The notes under the pieces are model-generated. The model saw nothing but the letters and a program-made list of their open reading frames with translations, made no database searches and was not told the origin of the DNA. Shown one piece after another: positions 34,908 to 44,328 of a stretch of DNA of 64,000 nucleotides (position 1 is its first letter; each line of letters starts with the position of its first letter). The DNA comes from Bradyrhizobium diversitatis (GTDB lineage Bacteria; Pseudomonadota; Alphaproteobacteria; Rhizobiales; Xanthobacteraceae). The stretch lies in NCBI RefSeq assembly GCF_016031635.1, contig NZ_JACEGD010000023.1, forward strand, positions 1 through 64,000. Reading direction: 5' to 3'. The position numbers and the translations under genes were made by a program.

Positions 34908-35694
34908 GAGGATTCCCTGGAAATATGAATGCGCCAGCGGCGTCGGGACCGTCACCGACGAAGCACATGCATCATGTCGGATTGCCGCTATTCGCCCCGG
35001 CCCTGTGTCGGAAGTTGGCCTTTGAGGCGACATTCTCTTGGCATTTGCCGCAATGCAAGATCAGGGGCCCTGGCGTCAGCGAAAAGCCTTCAGGCCCCGT
35101 GCGCGCAAACACCTCTCCCCTCATTGCGGAATGACGGCGAGGAGGAGGACGGCGGACAGCAGAATGTCATGGATGCTCACCGCAACGGCCTCGTCACGGC
35201 CGTCAGACGCGATCGATGTGCTGCAAAAATACAGCGCCGGGAAGGTAGGGGCTTTGCCTCACTGATGCAGCCCGCTAAACCTTGTCCCGGCGTGCCGTTC
35301 GCGGTTTTGCCGCTATGCGATAGTCCGAACGAGCTCCATCGCAATTAACGCGGCTGGATTTGCGGAGGTGGCGTCATAGACCTCCCCTTGCTCATGAGGT
35401 GGACGTTGCGTGTCGCTTGTTTGCGACCCTTGGCATGGTCCTCCTGCGACACAAAACTGTCAAGCAGGACCAGAAGATATGACGATCACATTTGACGCGC
35501 GGGTTCCCTGAACGGCTGTGCTCTTGTCCAATCGGAGATGCGGACCTCAAGGGGCGGCGAGGCATGGTGACATCATGCCCCTGTTTTGCCCGACGAGTCA
35601 AATGAGCTTCGAAAAAACCGCAAATGCATTACGCAATGGGCAACTCATTGATTTCGCTGTCCCCGGCTACTGTGCATGGGGTTGTTTTCGCGTT
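34908..35694. other. Long gene-free region with a conserved-looking block near its right end
   Basis: No frame over this 787-base stretch has a credible start and codon pattern on either strand. The block at about 35570-35700 (from CATGCCCCTGTTTTGCCC to CATGGGGTTGTTTTCG) matches intergenic text I recall from other Bradyrhizobium and Rhodopseudomonas genomes, so it may be a dispersed element or a small RNA. The rest shows no strong hairpin or promoter. Confidence 0.4.
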
Positions 35695-36732
35695 TTAGAG
35701 AAACATGCCCGCCAAGTCGACGGTCGATGCCTTTCCGATCTGGTCGAAGTTTTGCGCCAACCAGCTTCGCGCCGCCGCGCGGCCCTCGTCGCGCAGGCGG
35801 CACAACAGGCTCCATTCGGGATGGAATTGCGTGGCCGTGCCGAGCTGCGACATCAACGCGTCGTTGCCGATCCAATGCATGTACATGCGGCTGTGCTTGT
35901 TGCTGTCGAGCTCGCCGTCGTCGATCAGCCGCGTGGCGAAGGCGATCGCGCGCATCTCGCGCATCAAGGACGAGTTGAAGCTGATCTCGTTGATGCGGTG
36001 GAGGACGTCCGCGGCACTGGCCGGCAGATCGTCGCGCCGGATCGCCGTGACCTGCACGATGATGACGTCGTGGCTTCCCTTGCGGTAGATCAGCGGATAG
36101 ATCGCGGGATTGCCGAGATAGCCGCCATCCCAATAATGCTCGCCGTCGATCTCGACGGCCTGGAAATAGGGCGGCAGGCAGGCCGAGGCAAGCACGGTTT
36201 CCGCCGTGAGCAGCGGGCTCTGGAACACCTTGATCTTGCCGGTGCGGACGTTGGTGGCGTTGAGAAACAGCTGCGGCGCCTCGGGCGAGGAATTGAGCCG
36301 GTCGAAATCGACCACGCGCTGCAGCAGCGCTCGGAGCGGATTGAAATGAAAGGGATTGAGCAGGTTCGGCGGCAGCGTGTGTGTCAGCGTATGGATGAAT
36401 GCGTGGACCGGATGATATTCCGGCGGCAGCTTCAGGGCCTGGATCCACTGGTTCAGCGGCGACATCAGATCGTACGCCATGTCCATGCGCGACACTTCGT
36501 ACCAGAATGCGTGCAGGCTCTCCCGCGCGGCCTCAGCGCCTCCATGCGCCATGCCGGAGGCCATCGCCACCGCATTCATCGCGCCGGCACTGGTCGCACT
36601 GATCGCCTCGATCGCGAGCCTGCCGTCCTCGAGCACCTGGTCGAGCACGCCCCACACGAAAGCGCCGTGCGCGCCGCCGCCCTGGAGCGCGAAGTTGACG
36701 TCCTTGCAGTTCGTGGTCCCGCTGGCTGTCAC
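35695..36732 (-). CDS. Patatin-like phospholipase
   Basis: A 345-residue patatin-family lipid acyl hydrolase. Catalytic dyad features: oxyanion VNFALQGGGAHGAFVWGVL, nucleophile SATSAGAMNAV (the usual GxSxG with Ala in first position), and the aspartate in WDGGYLGN. The GTG start at 36732 overlaps the ppk2 stop by four bases, so translation is coupled to it. No signal peptide, so it acts in the cytoplasm or at the inner membrane. It is the last gene of the LIV-ppk2 run. Its substrate might be polyhydroxybutyrate or phospholipid; not determined. Confidence 0.88.
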   Translation of the reverse strand: MTASGTTNCKDVNFALQGGGAHGAFVWGVLDQVLEDGRLAIEAISATSAGAMNAVAMASGMAHGGAEAARESLHAFWYEVSRMDMAYDLMSPLNQWIQALKLPPEYHPVHAFIHTLTHTLPPNLLNPFHFNPLRALLQRVVDFDRLNSSPEAPQLFLNATNVRTGKIKVFQSPLLTAETVLASACLPPYFQAVEIDGEHYWDGGYLGNPAIYPLIYRKGSHDVIIVQVTAIRRDDLPASAADVLHRINEISFNSSLMREMRAIAFATRLIDDGELDSNKHSRMYMHWIGNDALMSQLGTATQFHPEWSLLCRLRDEGRAAARSWLAQNFDQIGKASTVDLAGMFL

Positions 36733-37658
36733 TTTGCTTGCTTCTTGCCTCCCGTCCCTTCTTTCTCCAGCGCCTTGCGCACCTGCTTGAACTCCTCCAG
36801 CGAGGCCTTGTCGGCCCGGGGGAAGCGCAGGTCGAGCTTTTCCAGCTCGGCATTGATCACCGAGCCGATCACGACGCGGGCGAACCATTTGTGGTCGGCG
36901 GGCACGACGTACCAGGGCGCATGGGACGTCGCCGTGTGCCGGACGATGTCCTGGTAGACCGCCTGGTAGCGCGGCCACAGCGCGCGCTCCCTGATGTCGT
37001 CCATGGAGAACTTCCACTGCTTGGCCGGATCGTCCAGCCGCGCGAGGAAGCGCTCGCGCTGCTCATCCTTGGACACGTTGAGGAAGAACTTCAGCACCAC
37101 GGTGCCGTTGCGACAGAGATAGCGTTCGAACGCCGAGATGTCCTCGAATCGCTCCCTCCAGATGTTCTTGGTCACGAGCTTTGGCGGCAGCTTCTCCTTG
37201 GCGAGAATCTCCGGATGCACCCGCGTCACCAGGCATTCCTCGTAGTGGGAGCGGTTGAAAATGCCGATACGCCCGCGCTCGGGCAAGGCGATCATATGAC
37301 GCCAGAGGAAGTCATGATCGAGCTCCTTGCTGCTCGGTGCCTTGAAGGCATGAACCTCGCAGCCCTGCGGATTGATGCCCTCGAAGATCGCCTTGATCGC
37401 AGAATCCTTGCCGCCTGCGTCCATCGCCTGGAACACGATCAAGAGCGACCAGCGGTCCTGCGCGTAAAGCCTCTCCTGAAACTCGATCATCCGCTTCTTG
37501 TTCGAATCGAGGACCGCCTGCGCCTTCTCCTTGTCGAGATCGCCCCTTTCGTCGGTCTTGTGGTCCTTGAGGTGAAACTTGCCCGAACCATCGTGGCGGA
37601 ATGGCGAGATGTAGCGGTCAAGCTCCCGGGCGAGCGATTTGGACGGCTTCTTGTTCAT
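36729..37658 (-). CDS. ppk2: Polyphosphate kinase 2 family protein
   Basis: Uses polyphosphate to phosphorylate nucleotides (ADP/GDP or AMP). The 309-residue protein has Walker A-like FQAMDAGGKDSAIKAIF, lid and Walker B region IGIFNRSHYEECLVTRVHPE, and the conserved KFFLNVSKDEQRERFLARL and PWYVVPADHKWFARV. The length and AMDAGGKD motif suggest a class I or III single-domain enzyme; substrate choice needs tests. Its start lies 41 bases inside the 3' end of the upstream permease gene, and its stop overlaps the patatin start. Confidence 0.92.
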   Translation of the reverse strand: MNKKPSKSLARELDRYISPFRHDGSGKFHLKDHKTDERGDLDKEKAQAVLDSNKKRMIEFQERLYAQDRWSLLIVFQAMDAGGKDSAIKAIFEGINPQGCEVHAFKAPSSKELDHDFLWRHMIALPERGRIGIFNRSHYEECLVTRVHPEILAKEKLPPKLVTKNIWRERFEDISAFERYLCRNGTVVLKFFLNVSKDEQRERFLARLDDPAKQWKFSMDDIRERALWPRYQAVYQDIVRHTATSHAPWYVVPADHKWFARVVIGSVINAELEKLDLRFPRADKASLEEFKQVRKALEKEGTGGKKQAK

Positions 37659-38637
37659 GAGCGCGGGGCACCTTGCGTTGCGGCTTCAATCGGTCGAGCA
37701 AGCTACCAAGGATGCCCTTGGGAAGGAATATGATGAAAAGGACGAGCAGCACGCCGTAGACGAGGTTGTCCCAGCCGACCGCCTTGGTACCGAAGCCGAT
37801 GCGCAAGGTCTCGGCCAGCAGAATGGTGATGATGGCGCCGACGGTCGGGCCGAGCGAGACGAACAGGCCGCCGACGATGGCCGCGAACACCATCTGGAGC
37901 GACACCGCGATGCCGCTGACCGTGTCAGGCGTGATGAACATCTGGTACTGGCAGTAGATCGCGCCGGCGAGCGCCGTCATCAGCGCGCTGAGCAGCGTGA
38001 TCTTCAGCTTCTCCGCCGTGACATCGACGCCGGCGGCGGCAGCGGCATCCTCGTCCTCCGAGATCGCCTCCAGCGCATAGCGAGCCATGCTGCGATCGAC
38101 CCAGTGCCAGACCACGATGCCGAACAGCCAGACCGCGAGCGCAATCAGGTACCAGGTCGTCTTGTCGTCGAACTGCAGCGCCAGCAGCTTGTTGCCGGAC
38201 GCGCGGTCTGGGGTAAGGCCGAGCGAGCCGCCGGTATAGTCGCGCGTCGCCGTGATCACCTGGAGCACGATGCCTGACAGCGCCAGCGTCACCAGCACGA
38301 AATAATGCCCCGTGATGCGAAAGCGGAAGCAGGGATAGCCGACGATCAGCGCCAGCGCGCCGGCCGCGACCATGCTGATGGGGATGCCGATCCAGGGCGA
38401 CAGGCCGAGATGATTCCAGAGCAGCGCCGTGACATAGGCGCCGATCCCCATGAAGCCGCCATGGCCGAGCGAGACCAGGCCGAACCGCCCCATCATCGAC
38501 CAGGAGGTGTAGGCGAACGACCAGATCAGGATCAGCACTAGAATGTGCAGATGATAGGGATCGCGATAGACGAAGGGCAGCGCGACCAGCGCCGCCAGGC
38601 CTATTCCCCAGGCTGCAAGCCGCCCCTGCCCCATCAT
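37618..38637 (-). CDS. Branched-chain-type ABC permease (LivM family), second system
   Basis: A 339-residue membrane subunit with about nine spans. LivM markers: FAYTSWSMMGRFGLVSLGHG, GHYFVLVTLALSGI, SLGLTPDRASG, AIVGGLFVSLGPTVGAI. The start ATGATG at 38637 overlaps the LivH stop by four bases. The C-terminal tail (KPQRKVPRAHEQEAVQIARP) runs 41 bases into the ppk2 gene in another frame, an unusually long tail that ties the two genes together. Confidence 0.9.
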   Translation of the reverse strand: MMGQGRLAAWGIGLAALVALPFVYRDPYHLHILVLILIWSFAYTSWSMMGRFGLVSLGHGGFMGIGAYVTALLWNHLGLSPWIGIPISMVAAGALALIVGYPCFRFRITGHYFVLVTLALSGIVLQVITATRDYTGGSLGLTPDRASGNKLLALQFDDKTTWYLIALAVWLFGIVVWHWVDRSMARYALEAISEDEDAAAAAGVDVTAEKLKITLLSALMTALAGAIYCQYQMFITPDTVSGIAVSLQMVFAAIVGGLFVSLGPTVGAIITILLAETLRIGFGTKAVGWDNLVYGVLLVLFIIFLPKGILGSLLDRLKPQRKVPRAHEQEAVQIARPGA

Positions 38638-39515
38638 CGGCGCCTCGCAAGCAGGCCCGCGGGCCGGATGAACATCATGACGATGAAGAAGGCGAAGGCG
38701 AGCACATAGCCCCATTCGAGATCGGAGAACAGGCCGCCGAGCGAGATGATCTCGGCGAACACGAAGGCGGCGATGAAGCCGCCGATGAAATTGCCGAGGC
38801 CCCCGAGCACGCAGATCAGGAAGGTGATCGGCCCGAAGGAGAGGCCGACGAAGGGATGCACGTCGTATTGCAGCACCAGGAGGCAGGCGGCGAGGCCGGC
38901 GAGCGCGCCGCCCAGCGCCGAGGTGATCAGATAGATCCGCCTGGTATCGACGCCCATCAAGGCCATGATCTGCCGGTCCTGCGAGATGGCGCGGATCGCA
39001 GTGCCGGTGAAGGTTCGCGTCATGAACAGATAGACGGCGACCATGCCAATCAGCGCCGCCAGGAACGATAGCAGCCGTGCGTAGCTGAAGTTCATGTCGC
39101 CGAAGGCAAGCACCGGCAGGCGGATGCCGAGATTGCGGAAGTCGATGCCGAAGGCGACGGTGGCAAAGCTCTGCAGCACAAACAGCACGCCGCCGGTCGC
39201 GAGCAGCTGGTTGATCGGCGGCGCAGTCAGCAGCGGCGCGATCACGAGGTAGTGCAGCGCCGCGCCAAGCACCGCGACCAGCAGGATGGTGAGCGGCGCG
39301 GCGACGAAATAGCTGAGCCCGTAGTACTGCACCATGAAGTACATGCCGTACATGCCGATCATCACGAGCTCTGCATAACAGATCCACGTGACGTCGATGA
39401 CGCCGAAGATCAGATTGAGACCGAGCGCGAGCAGCGCCAGCACGCCGCCGAGCAGGATGCCGTTGATCACGGCCTCCAGCAGGTAGATGTCGAAAATGTC
39501 CAGGAACGCCTGCAT
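38634..39515 (-). CDS. Branched-chain-type ABC permease (LivH family), second system
   Basis: A 293-residue permease beginning MQAFLDIFDIYLLEAVINGI. LivH text: GLNLIFGVIDVTWICYAELV (the cluster-1 homologue has GVSGVLNLSHG here), TGTAIRAISQDRQIMALMGV and the loop CVLGGLGNFIGGFIAAFVF. It follows the LivF-type gene by five bases and overlaps LivM by four. It forms the translocation pore with LivM. Confidence 0.9.
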   Translation of the reverse strand: MQAFLDIFDIYLLEAVINGILLGGVLALLALGLNLIFGVIDVTWICYAELVMIGMYGMYFMVQYYGLSYFVAAPLTILLVAVLGAALHYLVIAPLLTAPPINQLLATGGVLFVLQSFATVAFGIDFRNLGIRLPVLAFGDMNFSYARLLSFLAALIGMVAVYLFMTRTFTGTAIRAISQDRQIMALMGVDTRRIYLITSALGGALAGLAACLLVLQYDVHPFVGLSFGPITFLICVLGGLGNFIGGFIAAFVFAEIISLGGLFSDLEWGYVLAFAFFIVMMFIRPAGLLARRR

Positions 39516-39520
39516 GCCCG

Positions 39521-40225
39521 TCACACCCCGAGATATGCTTCCTTGACCGTGTCGCTCGCCAGCATCTCGGCCGAGGTGCCGGACGCCCTGATCGTGCCCG
39601 CCTCGATCAGATAGGCCCGGTCGACCACCTTCAGCACCTGCTGCACGTTCTGCTCGACGATCAGCACGGTCAGCCCGCTGGCGCGAATCCGTTTCACCAG
39701 CTCGAACACCTGCTGCACCACGACCGGCGCAAGCCCCGCCGAGGGCTCGTCGAGCAGCAGCAGCTTCGGATTGGACATCATCGCGCGGCCGATCGCGCAC
39801 ATCTGCTGCTCGCCGCCGGACATGGTGCCCGCCATCTGGTGGCGGCGCTCCTTCAGGCGCGGAAACAGCTCGAACACGACTTCGAGCCGCTCGATATAGC
39901 GCCCGCGCGCCTCCTTCATGAAGGCGCCCATCTTGAGATTGTCGTCCACCGTGAGCTGCGGAAACAGCCGCCGGTTCTCCGGCACATGCGCAATGCCGAG
40001 GCTGACGATCTTGTGCGAGGGCGTCGCCACGAGGTCGACGCCTTCCATTCTGATCGAGCCGCGCGAGGGCCTGATCAGGCCGGAGATGACGCGCATCAGG
40101 GTGGTCTTGCCGGCGCCGTTCGGGCCGATGACGCCGACGGCTTCGCCGGCCTTCACATCGAGGCCGACGTCGAACAGGGCCTGGAAGGTGCCGTAGCCGG
40201 CATTGACGCCGCGAAGCTCCAGCAT
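39521..40225 (-). CDS. LivF-type ABC ATPase, second system
   Basis: A 234-residue ATPase with Walker A GPNGAGKTT, signature MSGGEQQM, Walker B LLLLDEPSAGL and the LivF-typical VEQNVQQ in place of the usual H-loop histidine. It lies three bases after the LivG-type gene. This system keeps separate LivG and LivF proteins, unlike the fused ATPase of the cluster at 12737. Confidence 0.93.
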   Translation of the reverse strand: MLELRGVNAGYGTFQALFDVGLDVKAGEAVGVIGPNGAGKTTLMRVISGLIRPSRGSIRMEGVDLVATPSHKIVSLGIAHVPENRRLFPQLTVDDNLKMGAFMKEARGRYIERLEVVFELFPRLKERRHQMAGTMSGGEQQMCAIGRAMMSNPKLLLLDEPSAGLAPVVVQQVFELVKRIRASGLTVLIVEQNVQQVLKVVDRAYLIEAGTIRASGTSAEMLASDTVKEAYLGV

Positions 40226-40228
40226 CGG

Positions 40229-40996
40229 CTACCCTCCCGCGCGGCGGCGCGCTTCGGCGGCCGCGGCCTGCGTGGTCTCGGCATCGGTGCCGAGATAGAC
40301 CTCGATCACGCGCGGATCGCCGGCGACCGCACTCGGCAGGCCTTCCGAGATCTTCTCGCCGTGATCCAGCACCATGACGCGATCGACGACCCGCATCAGC
40401 ACGCCCATGATGTGCTCGACCCAGATGATGGTGATCCCGAGCTCGTCGCGGATGTTGCGCAGCATGTCGGCGGCCTGATCCATCTCGGCCTCGTCGAGGC
40501 CGCCGAGGCTCTCGTCGGCGAGCAACAGCTTCGGCGCAGTGGCGAGCGCCTTGGCGAGTTCGAGCTTCTTCAGGCCGGCAGCTCCGAGGCCATCGACGCT
40601 GGCATGGCGATCGGTGGGCAGGCCGACCATGGCGAGCGAGCGCTCGGCCGCCTCTTCCGCCCTGGCGCGGCTGTGGCGGCCCTGGCCGTAGAAACCGGCG
40701 AGCGCGACGTTCTCGAAAATGGTCAGGCGGCGGAAGGGGCGCGGAATCTGGAAGGTGCGGCCGATGCCGCTGTTGATGATCCGGTGCGGCGCGAGGCCCG
40801 CGATCTCGTGGCCGGCGAAAAGTATCGAACCTGATGTCGGCGCCAGCGTGCCGGAGAGCATGTTGAAGATCGTGCTCTTGCCCGAACCGTTGGGGCCGAT
40901 CAGGCCGAGGATCTCGCCCTCGTCGACCTTGAACGACACGTTGTTCACGGCGGTGAAGCCGCCAAACCGCTTCACCAGCCCGTTCACTTCCAGCAC
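40229..40996 (-). CDS. LivG-type ABC ATPase, second system
   Basis: A 255-residue ATPase with Walker A GPNGSGKST, Q-loop region GIGRTFQIPRPFRR, and Walker B LLLADESLGGLDEAE, where the usual Asp-Glu-Pro is A-D-E-S. The signature region reads LGAAGLKKLELAKALA, which departs from the common LSxG pattern. The switch region IIWVEHIMG has the H-loop. It follows the binding-protein gene by 15 bases. Confidence 0.92.
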   Translation of the reverse strand: MLEVNGLVKRFGGFTAVNNVSFKVDEGEILGLIGPNGSGKSTIFNMLSGTLAPTSGSILFAGHEIAGLAPHRIINSGIGRTFQIPRPFRRLTIFENVALAGFYGQGRHSRARAEEAAERSLAMVGLPTDRHASVDGLGAAGLKKLELAKALATAPKLLLADESLGGLDEAEMDQAADMLRNIRDELGITIIWVEHIMGVLMRVVDRVMVLDHGEKISEGLPSAVAGDPRVIEVYLGTDAETTQAAAAEARRRAGG

Positions 40997-41011
40997 CGCC
41001 GTTCTCCGCCG

Positions 41012-42334
41012 CTACTGGTTGCTGTAGGTGGCGCCTTTCGGCAGCGGCAGCACGGCCTCGCGCTGCGCCTGACTCTTGGGCCACACCACGTAGGACTTGT
41101 CATCGACGTACTGGATCACGACGGGGAACGAGCGCTCGTTCTGGCCGGCCATTGGCGAGCCCTCGCCGTGGAATTTGACGCCGAAGCCGAGCATGGTGCC
41201 GCCTTCGGGTATGTCGGTGTCGAGTGCTGCCTTGCGCAGGGCGTCGGGATCTATGCCGCCATATTTCTTGATCGCTCGCGGCAGCACGTCGGTCAGGAAC
41301 AGGTAGGTGTTGGACGCAGCCATGCCGACATGGGCTGAACGGATGGCGATGCCCGGCTTGCGCTTGTCGAACTCCTCGCCAACCGCCTTGATGATCGGCG
41401 GCAGCTTCGGATCCATGCTCTTCTGGTTGGCGAGCCAGATCGAGATCGGATCGGTGTTGAAGACGTAGTTGACATCGGCGCCCAGGCCTTCCTTCAGCTT
41501 CTCATAGACCCCGTAGCCGGCGCCATGTCCCACCAGTGCACCGAACTTCAGCCCTTGTTCGCGGGCTTGCCGGAGCAACAGGGTGATGTCGGGATTGTAG
41601 CCGGTGTGGAAGATCACATCCGGCTTGGCCCGCTTCAGCTTGGTGACCAGCGCAGACAAATCCGGGGCCGTGGCCGAATAGCCTTCCCTGAGCACGATGT
41701 TGAAACCGGCCTTCTTGGCACCGGCTTCATTGCCTTTGGCAACGTCGACGCCGTAGGCGCCGTCCTCATGGATGATGGCGACCCGCAGGTCCTTCGGATC
41801 CTTGCCCAACTTTTCCTTGGTGTTCTGCGCGATGAAGTCCATCGTCATCATGCCGAACTGATCGCCGGAGGCCTGCGGCCGAAACACGTACTTGTAGTTC
41901 TTGTTCTCCAGCACCGCGGACGAAATGCAGGTCGTGATCCACATGAACTTCTTCAGCTGCTCGACGCGCGCTGCCACCGGCACGCACTGCGCCGAGGAAA
42001 AGAAGCCGAGCAGCATGTCGACCTTTTCCTGCTCGATCAAACGTATCGCTTCATTGATGGCGACGTCCGGCTTGCTCTGGGCATCGGCATAGATCGCCTC
42101 GATCTTGTAGCCCTCGACATCCTTCGCGCTGTACTGATCCAGCATGATCCTTGCGCCGGTATATTGCAGCTCCGAGCCGCCGCCGGCGAGCGGGCCGGTC
42201 AGATCATAGATGACACCGATCTTGAGCTTCTTCTCCTGAGCCTTGTCTTGGGCCTCGGCGGACGCCGCCAAGCCCGTCGCCGATACGGCGACCAACAACC
42301 CACGTACCAAACGGGCAGCCATGCGCAGGCGCAT
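41012..42334 (-). CDS. ABC substrate-binding protein, LIV type, second system
   Basis: A 440-residue periplasmic binding protein. Start 42334 (MRLRMAARLVRGLLVAVSAT) lies behind GGGAGG; cleavage near ASAEAQ. Mature text: LKIGVIYDLTGPLAGGGSEL, QSKPDVAINEAIRLIEQEK, FHTGYNPDITLLLRQAREQG, and the end PLPKGATYSNQ. It heads a run of same-strand genes (binding protein, LivG, LivF, LivH, LivM, ppk2, patatin), all with overlaps or short gaps. It is a clear paralogue of the protein at 15680-16990. Ligand unknown. Confidence 0.9.
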   Translation of the reverse strand: MRLRMAARLVRGLLVAVSATGLAASAEAQDKAQEKKLKIGVIYDLTGPLAGGGSELQYTGARIMLDQYSAKDVEGYKIEAIYADAQSKPDVAINEAIRLIEQEKVDMLLGFFSSAQCVPVAARVEQLKKFMWITTCISSAVLENKNYKYVFRPQASGDQFGMMTMDFIAQNTKEKLGKDPKDLRVAIIHEDGAYGVDVAKGNEAGAKKAGFNIVLREGYSATAPDLSALVTKLKRAKPDVIFHTGYNPDITLLLRQAREQGLKFGALVGHGAGYGVYEKLKEGLGADVNYVFNTDPISIWLANQKSMDPKLPPIIKAVGEEFDKRKPGIAIRSAHVGMAASNTYLFLTDVLPRAIKKYGGIDPDALRKAALDTDIPEGGTMLGFGVKFHGEGSPMAGQNERSFPVVIQYVDDKSYVVWPKSQAQREAVLPLPKGATYSNQ

Positions 42335-42426
42335 CAAAACCTCCCTGGACGATTGTGCATTGCATTCTTGGTGCAATTCTTCGGCCCATCACATGGGCTG
42401 CGCGCGGCGATGTCAAGCCTCGCGCA

Positions 42427-43131
42427 TCAGCGCGCTGCGAACTGCTGCTCGACGAAGGCCGTGACAAATCGCGGCATGGACGGCCTGAGATCGCTGGTCC
42501 CGCGCACGAGGTGAATGGCCGACAGCTCCGGCTCGGTTTCGCGCGCAAGGTTGGCTTCGATCCGGGCGCGAGCCATATCGCCCGGCATGTCCAGGTTGAT
42601 GACCTGCAACATCGCGATCGTGGGGCCTGTGACCACGCAATGCCAGCCCGGCTCGATCCGATAGTCGGCCGCGGTCAGACCGGTCTCCTCGCCGAGCTCG
42701 CGGACGACACTGCCGGGAATGTCGAGCGCGCCGTCCCTGACATCGTCGAGATCAGGCGTTCCCGAGGGGAAATAAATGCGGCCTGCGTTGGCGGTGTGGG
42801 GCGCCATCTCGCCCATGATGAAGGCCCCGTCGGAGGCGCGCAACGCGCCCATGCCAAAGCCGTTGAACACGGCCTTGTCGGGAAAGCCCCAGTCGCGCCA
42901 GGCGAGGAAGCTTGCGAAATCCGTCTCGAAATAGGTCGCCGTCAGGTGACCGCCGTTGAACGCGGCGTCGCACCCGAGCAGGACGCGGCCGTTCCAGATC
43001 TTCGGCCGCTCGCGCTGCTTCTCGGCGAAATGCGCCGCGATCTCGGCGCGCCGTTCCTCGGCGAACGGCCAGACGATCGACCGCACCGTAAGATCGAGCG
43101 TCGTGACGCGATGTATGACCGGTGACGTCAT
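42427..43131 (-). CDS. NUDIX hydrolase family protein
   Basis: A 234-residue protein. The C-terminal half holds the NUDIX helix core VVRELGEETGLT (RExxEExG intact), but the upstream Gly and Glu of the full box are not in standard register (GALDIPGS instead). The N-terminal half (SIVWPFAEERRAEIAAHFAE, WNGRVLLGCDAAFNGGHL) resembles the pre-domain found in some NUDIX proteins. Substrate unknown. It lies 92 bases upstream of the LIV binding-protein gene on the same strand and 30 bases past the preceding binding-protein gene on its other side. Confidence 0.8.
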   Translation of the reverse strand: MTSPVIHRVTTLDLTVRSIVWPFAEERRAEIAAHFAEKQRERPKIWNGRVLLGCDAAFNGGHLTATYFETDFASFLAWRDWGFPDKAVFNGFGMGALRASDGAFIMGEMAPHTANAGRIYFPSGTPDLDDVRDGALDIPGSVVRELGEETGLTAADYRIEPGWHCVVTGPTIAMLQVINLDMPGDMARARIEANLARETEPELSAIHLVRGTSDLRPSMPRFVTAFVEQQFAAR

Positions 43132-43161
43132 GACCGGGCGATTACCACGCCTTCGCGTCGG

Positions 43162-44187
43162 CTATTTGGCATTGCCCGTGGTCTTCTTGGCCTGCTCGAC
43201 GAATTTGTTGGTGAAAGTCTTGCTGACGTCGATCTTGGCGTTCGCGACCTCGGGCGAGCCGACGCTGAACACCGCGAGCACGGCATCCGCGCCCTTCGGA
43301 TCCATCTTGCCGGTCTCCGAGAACATCGGGATCGTGTTCTTCAGCGCGGCGAGATAGAGGTCCTTGTTCTTGCCGACCGTCTCCTCCGGCATCTTCGCCA
43401 TGATCTCCTCAGGGCTGTGCGAGTGGATCCAGGCCAGCGTCGCGAGGATCGCATTGGTGAGCGCCTGCGTCTCCTTCTCATGGCCGTTGATCCAGGCCGC
43501 AGTCGAGTACAGCGCGCCGCCCGGATATTCGCCGCCGAACGTCTCGAGCGTGTCCTTCTGGGTACGGGTGTCCGAAAGGATGCGCAGATCCTTGTGGCTG
43601 CCCTGAAGCACGGTCACCGAAGGATCGAGCATCACGGCCGCATCGATCTGGCCCTGCTGCACGGCGGCAACCGCAGTGGCACCGAGGCCGACGCCGATCA
43701 CGGCGGTACCGGCTGGATCGAGCCCGTTCTTCTTGAGCATGTATTTCAGAAAGAAGTCGGTGGAGGAGCCGGGCGCACTGACGCCGACCTTCTTGCCGGC
43801 GAGATCCTTGATCGACTTGATGTCGTTGGTCCGCGAGGGCGCGACCACAAGGACGAGGCCGGGATAGCGGTCATAGACCACGAAGGACTGCAGCTCCTGC
43901 TTCTTGGCCGCGAGATTGACGCAATGGTCGAAATAGCCGGAGACCACGTCGGCGCTGCCGCCGAGCACGGCTTTGAGCGCGTCCGAGCCGCCCTTGAGGT
44001 CGACGAGTTCGACACTGACGCCGGCCTTCTCGTATTCGCCGAGCTGCCTGGCCAGCACCGTCGGCAGATAGCACAGGCAGGAACCACCGCCGACCGCGAT
44101 GGTCACCTTGCTTTGCGCCGCGGCAAGCGAGGTGGTGAGCGTCAGCGCGAGCAGCGCGCCGGCGAGCCTGGCAATCGTGTTCTTCAT
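43162..44187 (-). CDS. ABC substrate-binding protein, sulfonate/nitrate/taurine type
   Basis: A 341-residue periplasmic protein of the SsuA/TauA/NrtA-like fold. Start 44187 (MKNTIARLAGALLALTLTTS), cleavage near AAAQ. It shows VAVGGGSCLCYLPTVLA-like opening text, KGGSDALKAVLGGSADVVSG, LAGKKVGVSAPGSSTDFFLK and VGLGATAVAAVQQGQIDAAV. A permease and ATPase of the matching class are encoded at 47782-49388, same strand, but a four-gene sigma-factor unit lies between. They probably form one importer. Ligand unknown. Confidence 0.87.
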   Translation of the reverse strand: MKNTIARLAGALLALTLTTSLAAAQSKVTIAVGGGSCLCYLPTVLARQLGEYEKAGVSVELVDLKGGSDALKAVLGGSADVVSGYFDHCVNLAAKKQELQSFVVYDRYPGLVLVVAPSRTNDIKSIKDLAGKKVGVSAPGSSTDFFLKYMLKKNGLDPAGTAVIGVGLGATAVAAVQQGQIDAAVMLDPSVTVLQGSHKDLRILSDTRTQKDTLETFGGEYPGGALYSTAAWINGHEKETQALTNAILATLAWIHSHSPEEIMAKMPEETVGKNKDLYLAALKNTIPMFSETGKMDPKGADAVLAVFSVGSPEVANAKIDVSKTFTNKFVEQAKKTTGNAK

Positions 44188-44328
44188 TGGTGTCCTCCGT
44201 TCGGCCGGCGGCACCATAGAGCAGCGGGACGGGCTTGAGAAGCGCTGCCTGGGTGGGCTGGCCATCGGCCTTGAGCCCTCGCGATCGGGCTCGCGCCGAT
44301 GCGCGGGCCCGTTTCGTGAATTTCGCCG

